A stretch of 64,000 bases of DNA, from the NCBI RefSeq assembly GCF_030373245.1, contig NZ_JAUCZF010000004.1:62001-126000 (forward strand). Reading direction: 5' to 3'. The notes under the pieces are model-generated. The model saw only the letters and a list, made by a program, of their open reading frames with translations. It ran no database searches and was not told the DNA's origin. Source of the stretch: Hydrogenophaga sp. (GTDB taxonomy: Bacteria; Pseudomonadota; Gammaproteobacteria; Burkholderiales; Burkholderiaceae_C). Positions 13,390 through 22,782 of this stretch are shown one piece after another. A program made the position numbers and the translations under genes. The first letter of the stretch is position 1. Each line of letters starts with the position of its first letter.

Positions 13390-16086
13390 TCATTCCGCGA
13401 GCGCTCGGGTCACCACCTCGCGCACATCGTTGCTCAGGCCAGGCTTGCCCGACACGCGCACGATGGCTTCGCGGGCCGCACTGCGGTAGGGCTCGGCCAG
13501 GTGCTTCCAGCGATCCAGCGCACGCGCCAGCCGCGCGGCTACCTGGGCGTTGAAGCCGTCGAGTTCCATCACCCGCTCGCTCCAGAAGACATAGCCCGAC
13601 GCGTCGCGTCGGTGGAAAGCGCCCGGGTTGGCGTTGCAATAGCTGAAGATCACGCTGCGTGCCCGATTGGGATTGCGCAAGTTGAAGTCTGGATGATTCA
13701 TCAGCTGGCGCACGGCAGGCAGGATCTGACCACCGCGATCGGGGGCACCCGCTTGCAGGGCAAACCATTTGTCCAGCACCAGCGCTTCGTGGCGGAACAT
13801 GGTGTGAAAGCGCGAGAGTGCCTCCTGTGCCAGGGGCAGGCCGCTCACGACCAGCGCAGACAGGGCATTGAACCGGTCGGTCATGTTGGACGCATCCTTG
13901 AAACATTGCAGCGCCTTGCCCGGCCAGAGCGGATCAGCGTTCTCGCGAGCGGCCAGGCACAGCATGGTGAGTGCCATGCCGCTGAGCGCGCGGCGCCCGA
14001 TGCTCAAGGGATCGGGGCGGTAGGCGCCGTTGTCCCGATGCGCCTCGAATGCTTGCGCCCAGTCGTCGTGCAGATCGTGGGCGAGTTGTTCGCGCATGGC
14101 CTCTCGCACCGCGTGCACGCGCTGTGGATCCACTTCGTCGAGCTGCTCAGCAATATAGGTTTCACTGGGCAGTGTGAGGGTGAGCTCCTTGAAGGCGGCA
14201 TCGAGCTGCGGGTGGCGCAACACCGTGCGCATGGCTTCCACATAAGCTGAGTCCAGGGGTTGCTTCGGCACCGCGCCTTCCGCACGGATGGCCGACAAGG
14301 CTCGCTGCAGCGCCAGGCGCTGACCAGCTTCCCAGCGGTTGAAGGGATCGGTGTCGTGCGCTAGCAGGGTGAGCCAATGGGCATCGGACTGCTCCAGCTC
14401 CAGCACCACCGGCGCAGAAAAGCCGCGCAGCAGCGAGGGCACGGGCTCGGCGTCGAGGTTGACGAACTCGACTGTGGTGCTGGCTTCGCTGAGCACCAGC
14501 AGCCGGGTGCCGGGTTGCGGGCTGGATTCATGTGCCAGCTGGGTCGGCAATTCGCGGCCTGTGGTGTCCAGAAGACCCAGTGCCACCGGGATCACCGCGG
14601 GTGCCTTGTCTGGCTGGCCTGGTGTTGGCGCGCAGCGCTGGCTCAGCGTGAGGCGGTAGCTGCGTGAAGCCGCGTCGTACACGCCGTGGGCCTGCAGCCG
14701 CGGTGTGCCGGCCTGGCTGTACCAGCGCTTGAACTGGGGCAGCAGGCGGTTCAGCTCGCTGTCGGGGTTGGCATCGGCCATGGCCTGGGCGAAGTCGTCA
14801 CAGGTGACAGCCTGGCCGTCGTGGCGTGCGAAGTACTCCTTCATGCCAGCGGCGAAGCCAGCGCGCCCCACCAGGGTCTGCATCATGCGCACGACCTCAG
14901 CGCCTTTTTCGTACACCGTGACGGTGTAGAAGTTGTTGATCTCGACATAGCTGTCGGGCCGCACCGGGTGCGACATCGGGCCTGCGTCTTCCGGGAACTG
15001 CGCTGTGCGCAGCACGCGGACATCTTCGATACGCTTGACTGCGCGCGCCGAAGGTTCGGCGCACAGGTCCATGCTGAACTCCTGATCGCGGAACACGGTC
15101 AGGCCTTCTTTCAGGCTGAGCTGGAACCAGTCGCGGCAGGTGACGCGGTTGCCGGTCCAGTTGTGAAAGTACTCATGGCCCACGACCGACTCGATGTTGG
15201 CAAAGTCGGTGTCGGTGCCAGTGGCGCTGTTGGCCAGCACGTACTTGGTGTTGAAGATGTTGAGGCCCTTGTTCTCCATTGCGCCCATGTTGAAGTCGGC
15301 GGTGGCCACGATCATGAAGCGCTCCAGGTCAAGCGGCAGTCCGAAGCGAGCCTCGTCCCACACCACGCTGGCGATCAGCGAGTTCACGGCGTGCTCGGTC
15401 TTGTCCATGTCGCCGGGGCGCACATACACCTGCAAGAGGTGGTGACTGCCGGATCGCGAGACGATGCGCTGCTCACGCGCCACCAGCAGCCCAGCCACCA
15501 GCGCGAACAGGTAGCAGGGTTTTTTGTGGGGGTCGACCCACTTGGCGAAGTGGCGACCGTCGGGAAGCGCACCTTCGTCCACCAGGTTGCCGTTGGACAG
15601 CAGCACCGGGTACTTCGCCTTGTCAGCGCGCAGCGTCACGCTGTAGCTGGCCATCACATCGGGTCGGTCCAGAAAGTAGGTGATGCGGCGGAAGCCTTCG
15701 GCCTCGCACTGGGTGAAGAAGGTGCCCTGGCTCACGTAAAGGCCCATGAGCTGGGTGTTCTTTTCGGGCGCGCAAGTGGTGAAGACTTCGAGGTCGAAGG
15801 GCTCGGTGCCCTCTGGCAAGCTCTCCAGCACCAGGGTGGAGCCGTCCATCTTGAATGAACAACCCGCACCGTTGACGAGCACACGGGCCAGGTTCAGTTC
15901 GTCGCCGTCGAGCCTAAGGGCCTGAGCGGCCACCTCGGGGTTGCGGCGCAGGCGCATGCGATTGAGCACACGGGTCTTGGCCGGATCGAGATCGAACGTG
16001 AGGTCCACGGAGTCGATCCAGTAGGCGGGGGCGGTGTAGTCTTCGCGGCGCACCACGGTGCTGGGGCCTTCACGCAGGGAACTCAT
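13390..16086 (-). CDS. pepN: aminopeptidase N (M1 family)
   Basis: Protein of 898 aa, close to the 870-aa E. coli PepN. It is a cytoplasmic zinc aminopeptidase removing N-terminal residues from peptides. The GAMENKG substrate motif is near residue 266 and the zinc motif HEYFHNWTGNR near residue 301, with the third ligand in KEGLTVFRDQEF. The C-terminal half has the alpha-helical DUF3458-type domains of PepN. GAGGAC precedes ATG 16086. It is likely the first gene of a pepN-fbp unit. Confidence 0.96.
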   Translation of the reverse strand: MSSLREGPSTVVRREDYTAPAYWIDSVDLTFDLDPAKTRVLNRMRLRRNPEVAAQALRLDGDELNLARVLVNGAGCSFKMDGSTLVLESLPEGTEPFDLEVFTTCAPEKNTQLMGLYVSQGTFFTQCEAEGFRRITYFLDRPDVMASYSVTLRADKAKYPVLLSNGNLVDEGALPDGRHFAKWVDPHKKPCYLFALVAGLLVAREQRIVSRSGSHHLLQVYVRPGDMDKTEHAVNSLIASVVWDEARFGLPLDLERFMIVATADFNMGAMENKGLNIFNTKYVLANSATGTDTDFANIESVVGHEYFHNWTGNRVTCRDWFQLSLKEGLTVFRDQEFSMDLCAEPSARAVKRIEDVRVLRTAQFPEDAGPMSHPVRPDSYVEINNFYTVTVYEKGAEVVRMMQTLVGRAGFAAGMKEYFARHDGQAVTCDDFAQAMADANPDSELNRLLPQFKRWYSQAGTPRLQAHGVYDAASRSYRLTLSQRCAPTPGQPDKAPAVIPVALGLLDTTGRELPTQLAHESSPQPGTRLLVLSEASTTVEFVNLDAEPVPSLLRGFSAPVVLELEQSDAHWLTLLAHDTDPFNRWEAGQRLALQRALSAIRAEGAVPKQPLDSAYVEAMRTVLRHPQLDAAFKELTLTLPSETYIAEQLDEVDPQRVHAVREAMREQLAHDLHDDWAQAFEAHRDNGAYRPDPLSIGRRALSGMALTMLCLAARENADPLWPGKALQCFKDASNMTDRFNALSALVVSGLPLAQEALSRFHTMFRHEALVLDKWFALQAGAPDRGGQILPAVRQLMNHPDFNLRNPNRARSVIFSYCNANPGAFHRRDASGYVFWSERVMELDGFNAQVAARLARALDRWKHLAEPYRSAAREAIVRVSGKPGLSNDVREVVTRALAE

Positions 16087-16139
16087 GTCATGTCCTCATT
16101 AGCCTTGTGGCCGCCGGATTGTCCCCGGCGGCAGTGTGT

Positions 16140-17244
16140 TCAGACCCCTTGCTTGAGGGAGGCCTCGATGAACGGATCAAGATCACCGTCCAGCACCTTC
16201 TGGGTGGCAGAAATCTCGACGTTGGTGCGCAGGTCTTTGATGCGGCTGTTGTCCAGCACGTAGCTGCGGATCTGGTGGCCCCAGCCGACATCGGTCTTGG
16301 TGTCTTCCAGCTTCTGCTGCTCTTCCTGCTGTTTGCGCAGCTCATGGTCGTAGAGCTTGGAGCGCAACCGCTTCCAGGCCACGTCGCGGTTGCTGTGCTG
16401 GCTGCGGCCGTCCTGGCACTGCACGACGATGCCGGTGGGGATGTGTGTCAGGCGCACCGCCGAATCGGTCTTGTTGATGTGCTGACCACCCGCACCGCTG
16501 GCGCGGTAGGTATCGGTGCGCACATCGGCGGGGTTGATCTCGATCTCGATCGAGTCGTCGATCTCGGGATACACAAACACCGAGGCAAACGAGGTGTGTC
16601 GTCCGCCCGAGGAGTCGAAAGGGCTCTTGCGCACCAGGCGGTGCACACCCGTTTCGGTGCGCAGCAGGCCGAACGCGTAGTCGCCCTCGATCTTGATCGT
16701 GGCGCCTTTGATGCCTGCGGTGTCTCCGGCGGACTCGTCTTCGATCGTCGTCTTGAAGCCTTTGCGCTCGGCGTAGCGCAGGTACTGGCGCAGCAGCATG
16801 CTGGCCCAGTCGCAGGCTTCCGTGCCACCGGCGCCGGCCTGGATGTCCAGAAAGCAGTTGAGCGGATCTGCCGGGTTGTTGAACATGCGGCGGAACTCGA
16901 GCTTCTCGACCTCGGTCGCCAGCTTGCGCGCCTCGCCTTCGATGGTCGCCAGGCCAGCGTCATCGCCATCGGCCTCGGACATCTCGAACAGCTCGGTGTT
17001 GTCGCTCAGCTCGTTGGTCAGGCGGTCCAGCACGAGCACCACGTCTTCTAGCGATTTCTTCTCGCGCCCCAGCTCTTGCGCTCGCTTGGGGTTGTCCCAC
17101 ACCGTGGGCTCTTCCAGGGCGGCTTCAACTTCCTTCAGTTTCGATGCTTTGGCATCGTAGTCAAAGATACCTCCGGAGCTCGACCACCCGAGTGCTCAGG
17201 TCGTCGAGTTGGGTGCGGATGGTGTTGATGCGTTCTGCTTCCAT
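16140..17244 (-). CDS. prfB: peptide chain release factor 2, with programmed +1 frameshift
   Basis: The gene is read in two frames: 27 codons (17244-17164) to an in-frame TGA at 17163-17161, then a +1 shift to continue at GAC (17162-17160) down to 16140, giving 367 aa. The site reads CGGAGGTATCTTTGAC, with the Shine-Dalgarno-like AGG and the CTT-TGA slip as in E. coli, so low RF2 raises its own synthesis. RF2 hallmarks are the SPF tripeptide in KSPFDSSGG and [11 protein letters not shown] for peptidyl-tRNA hydrolysis. It is not a pseudogene. lysS, its frequent partner, is not present here. Confidence 0.97.
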
Positions 17245-17382
17245 GGGGTGCCTCTTTGGGAATCGGGAAAGGGAGCGGCGCGATGGCCTCGGTGAACAAG
17301 GCGGGCCGACGAAACCCTGCATTTTCTCACGACAGCCCTCAGGGCACATCGCGGCACCCGCACCCAGGTTGCCCGACGGCTC

Positions 17383-17919
17383 TCAGTATCGCCAGGTGGC
17401 CCCAAACATCAAGGCAGCGGTGCCAAGCACTTGCACCTCAAGCGCCAAGCGCGGATTCAGGCGGTAGCCCATCGCGGGAATGACCACCGGCGAGAAGCCA
17501 CCCACGTTCAGCGGCACCTTGTTCTTGAAGCGACCCACGTAGCCGTACATGATGCCGGCGCTGACGGATGCGTAGACCTTGGGCATCGACTCGATCGGCC
17601 TTGGCCAGTACCAGCCGGTGTAGGCGTAGGCCGAGGGTTGCCCAAACGAATTGCTGAACAGGCTGAATCCACAAAAGCGCTCTTTGGGCAGGATGCGGCT
17701 CACGCTGACCGCGATCACCTGTCTGTGGTCCTCCGACGGCGTCCAGTGGTGCGTGTGGGGCGAGAAAAAGACCTCGTACGGGTGCTGTTCAATCGATTCG
17801 CCTGCGGGCTGGTCCCAGCCTGGGCACACGGTCCAGTCAATGGCCCAGGCAGTGGGCGCAAGGCCCCACAGCAATGCGCCCAGCGCCAGGCCGGTAAATG
17901 GCTTTTTCAACAATCCCAT
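17383..17919 (-). CDS. exported beta-barrel-like protein (PagP-like pattern)
   Basis: Protein of 178 aa with a signal peptide (LALGALLWGLAPTAWA). The mature part is rich in alternating aromatic and small residues (FSLFSNSFGQPSAYAY, SVSAGIMYGYVGRFKNK) and ends in Tyr after an aromatic strand (GATWRY), as expected for an outer-membrane barrel. Related proteins in Comamonadaceae carry the untested label 'sn-glycerol-3-phosphate transporter', while the layout recalls PagP lipid A palmitoyltransferase. The function is open. ATG 17919 is chosen because the signal peptide starts there. It is divergent from the hydrolase gene at 17952. Confidence 0.6.
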   Translation of the reverse strand: MGLLKKPFTGLALGALLWGLAPTAWAIDWTVCPGWDQPAGESIEQHPYEVFFSPHTHHWTPSEDHRQVIAVSVSRILPKERFCGFSLFSNSFGQPSAYAYTGWYWPRPIESMPKVYASVSAGIMYGYVGRFKNKVPLNVGGFSPVVIPAMGYRLNPRLALEVQVLGTAALMFGATWRY

Positions 17920-17951
17920 GACAATGCTGCTTCGAAGCAGGTAAGAAGACG

Positions 17952-18920
17952 GTGGCCAGGATTGTGGCATTGATACAAAAGCAAACGTTTATCTCCCTCG
18001 TCCGTCAGGTGACAACTGCTCACTTGGCTCGACTGTGGCTCCTCTTTCGCCTGGCCAGTCGAACAGGGCTGGTCCTGTGCCTGTCGATGGCACTCGGCGC
18101 CTGCGCTTCTCTTGATGCCTGGCAGCGCGAAAAGCTGTACCGGCCGTCGCGATTCGCCGACCCCTCGCAATGGCAGCAATTGCTGGCCCAGCGGCCTGAG
18201 CTGGAAGCGATCATGCTGCCGGCAGGCGATCCAGGCGAGCAGGTGCAGGTGCTGGTCTGGCCAGCCGTTGCTGGGCAGACCAGCCCGGTGCGGGTGCTGT
18301 ATCTGCACGGCACGTACCGGCATGCCTGGCAGAACCTGGCCAAGGCGGCGCCGATGCAGCAAGCGGGCATGGATGTCTACCTGCTGGACTACCGGGGCTG
18401 GGGTGCTTCATCGCCCCGCTTGCCGGATGAGGCCAGCATTCATGCGGATGCCTGGACTGCTTGGCAGGCTTTGCAGCCAGCCCCCGGCACGCCGGCGGTG
18501 CGCTGGGTGGTGTATGGCCATTCCATGGGCTCGGGTGTTGCGGTGAAGCTGGCCGAACGCCTCGCGGGCTCTCGCGCCACCTGCGCGCTGGTCCTGGAGA
18601 GCGCGTTGACCAGTTTCCCCGATGTGGCGCAGGCCGCGGCGGGCTGGTTGGGGCAGCTGCTGGCCCGCACGGGCAAGGACCGTATGGCCTCCATCGACCG
18701 CATCGCTGCGGTGGACCCGCCGGTTTGGTTTTTCCACGGCAGCCAGGACGACACGGTGCCAATGGCGCTGGGGCGACGCTTGTACGAACAAGCGCCTGAG
18801 CCCAAACACTGGTTTGACTGGCCGCTGGGCCACAGCAATCTGCAGACCGATCCCACGGGGACCTATGCCAAGGTGTGGCGCGACATCGAGGCCTTGTGCC
18901 GGCAAAGCCTGCCGCGCTGA
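17952..18920 (+). CDS. alpha/beta hydrolase, probable lipoprotein
   Basis: Up to 322 aa. The nucleophile elbow GHSMGSG is near residue 195, with LDYRGWG before it and the catalytic histidine in LGHSNLQ near the end. A late hydrophobic segment ends in LGACASL, a lipobox at about residue 51, so the true start is probably downstream of GTG 17952 and the protein membrane-anchored. Start codons around 17999-18027 are possible; none has a clear ribosome site. Substrate unknown. The layout resembles BEM46-like membrane-associated serine hydrolases. Confidence 0.75.
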   Translation: MARIVALIQKQTFISLVRQVTTAHLARLWLLFRLASRTGLVLCLSMALGACASLDAWQREKLYRPSRFADPSQWQQLLAQRPELEAIMLPAGDPGEQVQVLVWPAVAGQTSPVRVLYLHGTYRHAWQNLAKAAPMQQAGMDVYLLDYRGWGASSPRLPDEASIHADAWTAWQALQPAPGTPAVRWVVYGHSMGSGVAVKLAERLAGSRATCALVLESALTSFPDVAQAAAGWLGQLLARTGKDRMASIDRIAAVDPPVWFFHGSQDDTVPMALGRRLYEQAPEPKHWFDWPLGHSNLQTDPTGTYAKVWRDIEALCRQSLPR

Positions 18921-18957
18921 CAACCTCGGCAATCTCCGGTCTTGCAGGCGCTGACGC

Positions 18958-19884
18958 TCAGTCTGGCTGACTCAGAAATGCGTCAATCAGGCGCGCGAGT
19001 TCATCGGGCTGGTCGTGGTGCATCATGTGGCCAGCGTCCTGCACCACGGCTTGCTGGATGCGAGGCACGGAGAGCAGTCGTTCCTGGTATTGCGCCAGGT
19101 TGTACTGCCCTTTCCACCATTGGCCGAGGCTGTCGTCGCTGGCAGTGACGCTGAGCACCGGTGCGCTGATGCGCTGGTAAGTGGCCAGCGCTTCGTCCAG
19201 GTGGTAGAGGTGGGCGCTGATGATCTTGTGGGCGGGCTCGCCCAGAATGACCCAGCGATTCTGCGCGTCGGGCGCTGCCCAGTGCTGAGCCAGCCAGTGC
19301 GCCTTGTCGGCTTGCAGCCTGGGGTTGGTTTTCATGAGTCGGCGCGCCACGCCCTCGGCGCTGTCGTAGGTCTTGAGGTCGACTTCGCCGCGCTGCAAGG
19401 CTTTGATCTGGTCAATCCATTTCGCATAGCGCTCGGGGGCTTGCGAAGGCCGGGTGGCTGGCAGGCCAAAGCCTTCCAGATTCACGAGGCGGCGAATGCG
19501 CTCTGGACGCACGCCGCCGTACATCATGGCCACATTGCCACCCATGCTGTGCCCGACGAGGTCGACCGACTGGTCGCCGGCCACCTGGTCCAGCAGGCAG
19601 TCCAGATCGGCCAGGTAGTCGGGAAACCAGTAGCTGTCGGGCGCGGGGGCGGCATGGCGCGTCAGGCCAAAGCCGCGCCAGTCGGGCGCGATGATGTGGC
19701 GCGAATCGCCCAGCGCATCCACCATGAACTGCCAGGACGCGGACACGTCCATCCAGCCGTGCACCAGCACCAGCGGTGGTTGACCGGCCACGCGTTCGCC
19801 CCACTCGCGCACGTGGTAGTCGAGCTGGCGTATCGGGAGAAACGTGCTGCGAGAGGAACGCCTGGCTTGGTACATTCGATTCAT
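18958..19884 (-). CDS. alpha/beta hydrolase
   Basis: Protein of 308 aa. LVLVHGWMDVSASW gives the oxyanion region, VGHSMGGN the nucleophile elbow (Ser), and DAGHMMHH the catalytic His near the C terminus, with DSLGQWW probably near the acid. No signal peptide, so cytoplasmic. It probably hydrolyses an ester or acyl-CoA-related compound; the divergent neighbour is an acyl-CoA synthetase, fitting acyl metabolism. Start ATG 19884 (or 19887) is uncertain because no good ribosome site is visible. Confidence 0.85.
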   Translation of the reverse strand: MNRMYQARRSSRSTFLPIRQLDYHVREWGERVAGQPPLVLVHGWMDVSASWQFMVDALGDSRHIIAPDWRGFGLTRHAAPAPDSYWFPDYLADLDCLLDQVAGDQSVDLVGHSMGGNVAMMYGGVRPERIRRLVNLEGFGLPATRPSQAPERYAKWIDQIKALQRGEVDLKTYDSAEGVARRLMKTNPRLQADKAHWLAQHWAAPDAQNRWVILGEPAHKIISAHLYHLDEALATYQRISAPVLSVTASDDSLGQWWKGQYNLAQYQERLLSVPRIQQAVVQDAGHMMHHDQPDELARLIDAFLSQPD

Positions 19885-19910
19885 CATAAGGAATGAAACG
19901 GAGACCGGGC

Positions 19911-21725
19911 ATGCGTCAGAGTCAAGGCAGCGACAGTGCGGCGTCACGCCGTTCCCCTGGGCGGCAAGTGCGCCGCTCACCACCGGATGCCCACGCCGCT
20001 TTGCACCAGCAGTTCCGCTGGAGCGTGCCAGAGCATTTCAACATGGCGCAGGTCTGCGCGCAGCGCTGGGCGCACGACCCCGCTACCGCCAGCAACCCTG
20101 CGGTGATCGCATGTGCGCCCGGTGAGGAGGACCGCGTTCACAGCTACGCGGAGCTTCAGGAGCATGCCAACCGGCTGTCCAACGCCTTGCAGGCACTCGG
20201 AGTGCAGCGTGGCGACCGGGTGGCGATTGTCATGCCCCAGCGCTTTGAAACCGCGGTGGCCTACATGGCCGTGCTGCAGATCGGCGCCGTCGGTATGCCG
20301 CTGTCGCAGCTGTTTGGGCCGGAGGCGCTCGAATACCGGCTGCACGACAGCGAGGCGGTGGTGGCCTTGTGCGATGGCAGCACGCTGGACGCGGTGCAGG
20401 CCATCAGCGCGACCTGCCCGCTGCTGCACACGGTGATTGGCATCGGTGCAAAGGCGCGCGAAGCGAGTGCACTGGACTGGGCCGCAGTGCTGGCGCAGGA
20501 GCCGAAAGATTTTCAGCCCGTCAACACCTTGGCCGAAGAGCCTGCGGTGCTGATCTACACCAGCGGCACCACCGGCAACCCCAAGGGTGCGCTCATTCCC
20601 CATCGCGCCCTGATCGGCAACCTGAGCGGATTCGTGTGCAGCCAGAACTGGTTTGGATTTGACCCCGACGATGCGAGCGCGGCCTCACAGGCTGTGTTCT
20701 GGTCGCCTGCCGACTGGGCCTGGACCGGCGGCTTGATGGACGCGCTTCTGCCCACCTTGTATTTCGGCCGGCCCATCGTGGCCTACAACGGCCGCTTCAG
20801 CCCCCAGGCAGCACTGGAGCTCATGCAGCGCCATCGGGTGACCCACACCTTTCTTTTTCCCACCGCGCTCAAGGCGATGATGAAGGCTTATCCCGAGCCG
20901 CGCGCCGAGTTCGATCTGTGCCTGCAGGCGATCATGAGCGCGGGCGAGGCGGTGGGCGACGCGGTGTTCGCGTACGGTGAGAAGCAGCTTGGCGTGACGG
21001 TGAACGAGATGTTTGGTCAGACCGAGATCAACTACATCGTGGGCAACTGCACGCGCCTGTACCCCGCCAGACCCGGCAGCATGGGCAAGGCCTATCCGGG
21101 CCACCGGGTCGCGGTGATCGATGACGTCGGCCACGAGTGTCCCGTGGGCGTGCCCGGGGATGTGGCTGTGCACCGGCTGGACGTGCATGGAGAACCAGAT
21201 CCGATTTTCTTTCTGGGGTATTGGAAAAACGAGGCCTCGACGAGGGCGAAGTTCACCGGCGAGCCGCGCGACAGCTGGTGCCGCACCGGCGATTTGGCGG
21301 TGCGCGATGCCGACGGCTACCTTTGGTACCAGGGGCGTTCCGACGATGTCTTCAAGGCAGCGGGCTACCGCATTGGACCCAGCGAGATCGAGAACTGCCT
21401 GGTCAAACACCCCGCTGTTGCCAACGCGGCCGTGGTGCCCAAGCCCGATGCCGAGCGAGGCGCTGTGGTCAAGGCCTATGTGGTGGTGGCGCAAGAGTAC
21501 CTGGCGGCGCGACCCGAGCAGTCGCTGCTGGACACCGCGTTTGCGCAGGCCCTGGTGGCCGAACTGCAGGCCCACGTCAAGGGGAAGCTTGCGCCTTACG
21601 AATACCCGAAGGCCATTGAGTTCGTCGACGCCCTGCCCATGACCACCACGGGCAAGGTACAGCGTCGCGTGTTGAGGTTGCAGGAACTGGATCGTTTCCA
21701 GAAAGCTGAACAGGGACGGGCTTGA
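19911..21725 (+). CDS. AMP-forming acyl-CoA synthetase
   Basis: Protein of 604 aa. Members of this family activate a carboxylate with ATP and transfer it to CoA. Seen are the phosphate loop IYTSGTTGNPKGA near residue 214, the A5-type FGQTEINYIVGN, the A8 motif WYQGRSDDVFKAAGYRIGP and the lysine motif MTTTGKVQRR near the end. The length and the RIGPSEIE hinge fit acetyl/medium-chain acyl-CoA synthetases rather than FadD. The substrate is not decided. CGGAG at 19898-19902 favours ATG 19911 over ATG 19893. It is divergent from the hydrolase, with overlapping promoter space. Confidence 0.9.
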   Translation: MRQSQGSDSAASRRSPGRQVRRSPPDAHAALHQQFRWSVPEHFNMAQVCAQRWAHDPATASNPAVIACAPGEEDRVHSYAELQEHANRLSNALQALGVQRGDRVAIVMPQRFETAVAYMAVLQIGAVGMPLSQLFGPEALEYRLHDSEAVVALCDGSTLDAVQAISATCPLLHTVIGIGAKAREASALDWAAVLAQEPKDFQPVNTLAEEPAVLIYTSGTTGNPKGALIPHRALIGNLSGFVCSQNWFGFDPDDASAASQAVFWSPADWAWTGGLMDALLPTLYFGRPIVAYNGRFSPQAALELMQRHRVTHTFLFPTALKAMMKAYPEPRAEFDLCLQAIMSAGEAVGDAVFAYGEKQLGVTVNEMFGQTEINYIVGNCTRLYPARPGSMGKAYPGHRVAVIDDVGHECPVGVPGDVAVHRLDVHGEPDPIFFLGYWKNEASTRAKFTGEPRDSWCRTGDLAVRDADGYLWYQGRSDDVFKAAGYRIGPSEIENCLVKHPAVANAAVVPKPDAERGAVVKAYVVVAQEYLAARPEQSLLDTAFAQALVAELQAHVKGKLAPYEYPKAIEFVDALPMTTTGKVQRRVLRLQELDRFQKAEQGRA

Positions 21726-21854
21726 GCTTGCGTCCCATGGCAGCGGATGAGGAGGCGAGGCGCGCCGTCTCTGCAGCCTTTCGGGCAACACGGTACAAGC
21801 CCTTTGCGGCGCCAGCGCACCGGTCTATGACGGCCTGCGGCGCTGGAAAGATTC

Positions 21855-21883
21855 GTCGGGCCATCCGGCCCGACTGCCTTTTG
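21855..21883 (+). terminator. possible terminator after the acyl-CoA synthetase gene
   Basis: A perfect 8-bp GC-rich stem (GTCGGGCC at 21855-21862 with GGCCCGAC at 21867-21874) and ATCC loop are followed by TGCCTTTTG. The T tract is short, so strength is doubtful. The rest of the 219-bp gap shows no gene. Confidence 0.5.
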
Positions 21884-21944
21884 CACCTTGCAGTCCATCG
21901 CGACATCGGGCGCCCGCATCTGCAGGGACTTTCCAAGCGTCGCC

Positions 21945-22619
21945 TCAGCGCTGTGCGGTTGTCGCAGGTTCGGCGACGAAGATCTCGACCCGGCGGTTCA
22001 TGGCGCGCCCCTCCGCAGTGCTGTTGTCGGCCACCGGCTCGCGCGAGCCTCGGCCTTCCGTGGTGAAGCGGGTCACCCCCACACCGCGGGCGATCAGGTA
22101 ATCGCGTGCGCTGTTGGCGCGATCCACCGACAGCGGGTTGTTGATGGCGTCGCTGCCGCTGCTGTCCGTGTGGCCAATGATGGTGATCTGGGTACCCGGG
22201 TTGCTATTGAGCGTGGTGGCGAATTGATTGAGCACGCCTGCAAAATTGGACTTGACGGCCGAGCGACCCACGTCAAACGAGATGTCGCTCGGGATGTCGA
22301 GCTTGAGCCGGTTGTCGGCGGTCTGGGTCACTCCCACGCCAGTGCCTGCGGTGGCCCGCTCCATGGCGGCCTTCTGCTCCTGCATCTTCTGCGACCAGAT
22401 ATAGCCTCCCAAGGCGCCGGCGCCGGCGCCCAGCACCGCGCCGGTACCTGCGCGCTTGGAGCCACCGGTGGCCACGCCGAGCAAAGCGCCCACACCAGCG
22501 CCGATGGCAGCGCCTTTGGCGGTGTCTTGCTGAGTTTCGGTCATGTTAGCGCAGCCCGTCAGCGTGAGGGCTGCGGCCATGGCGGAGACGGTCAGGGTGG
22601 TGGTGAATCGGGTTTTCAT
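21945..22619 (-). CDS. OmpA-family lipoprotein with glycine zipper
   Basis: Protein of 224 aa. A lipoprotein signal ends in LTGCANM. Residues about 35-80 are a glycine-zipper segment (GAAIGAGVGALLGVATGG, GAVLGAGAGALGG). The C-terminal 110 residues are an OmpA-like peptidoglycan-binding domain with IIGHTDSSGSD and NRRVEIF. This makes it an outer-membrane lipoprotein tied to the cell wall, like YiaD. AGAGGAG precedes ATG 22619. Stand-alone gene, divergent from the aldo/keto reductase. Confidence 0.93.
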   Translation of the reverse strand: MKTRFTTTLTVSAMAAALTLTGCANMTETQQDTAKGAAIGAGVGALLGVATGGSKRAGTGAVLGAGAGALGGYIWSQKMQEQKAAMERATAGTGVGVTQTADNRLKLDIPSDISFDVGRSAVKSNFAGVLNQFATTLNSNPGTQITIIGHTDSSGSDAINNPLSVDRANSARDYLIARGVGVTRFTTEGRGSREPVADNSTAEGRAMNRRVEIFVAEPATTAQR

Positions 22620-22782
22620 AGGAGACTCCTCTAAGAGATGTTGTGAGGGAAACATGCAGCGCCTGGCGCTTTGCACACCCTATTGGGACACGAACGCGAC
22701 GCCAGGGTTCCTCATTGAAGCCTAAACTTGTCTTATCGCGCGCACCTGTCCCGATCCATCCCCCGCTTTTACAAAGACTTGC

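Noticed and set aside
12307..14250. Long open frame on the plus strand opposite fbp and pepN
   Set aside because: It is the antisense shadow of two conserved enzymes in GC-rich DNA and its product has no sensible family pattern.
17161..17244. Apparent nonsense mutation in prfB
   Set aside because: It is the programmed +1 frameshift site found in most bacterial RF2 genes, not a pseudogene.
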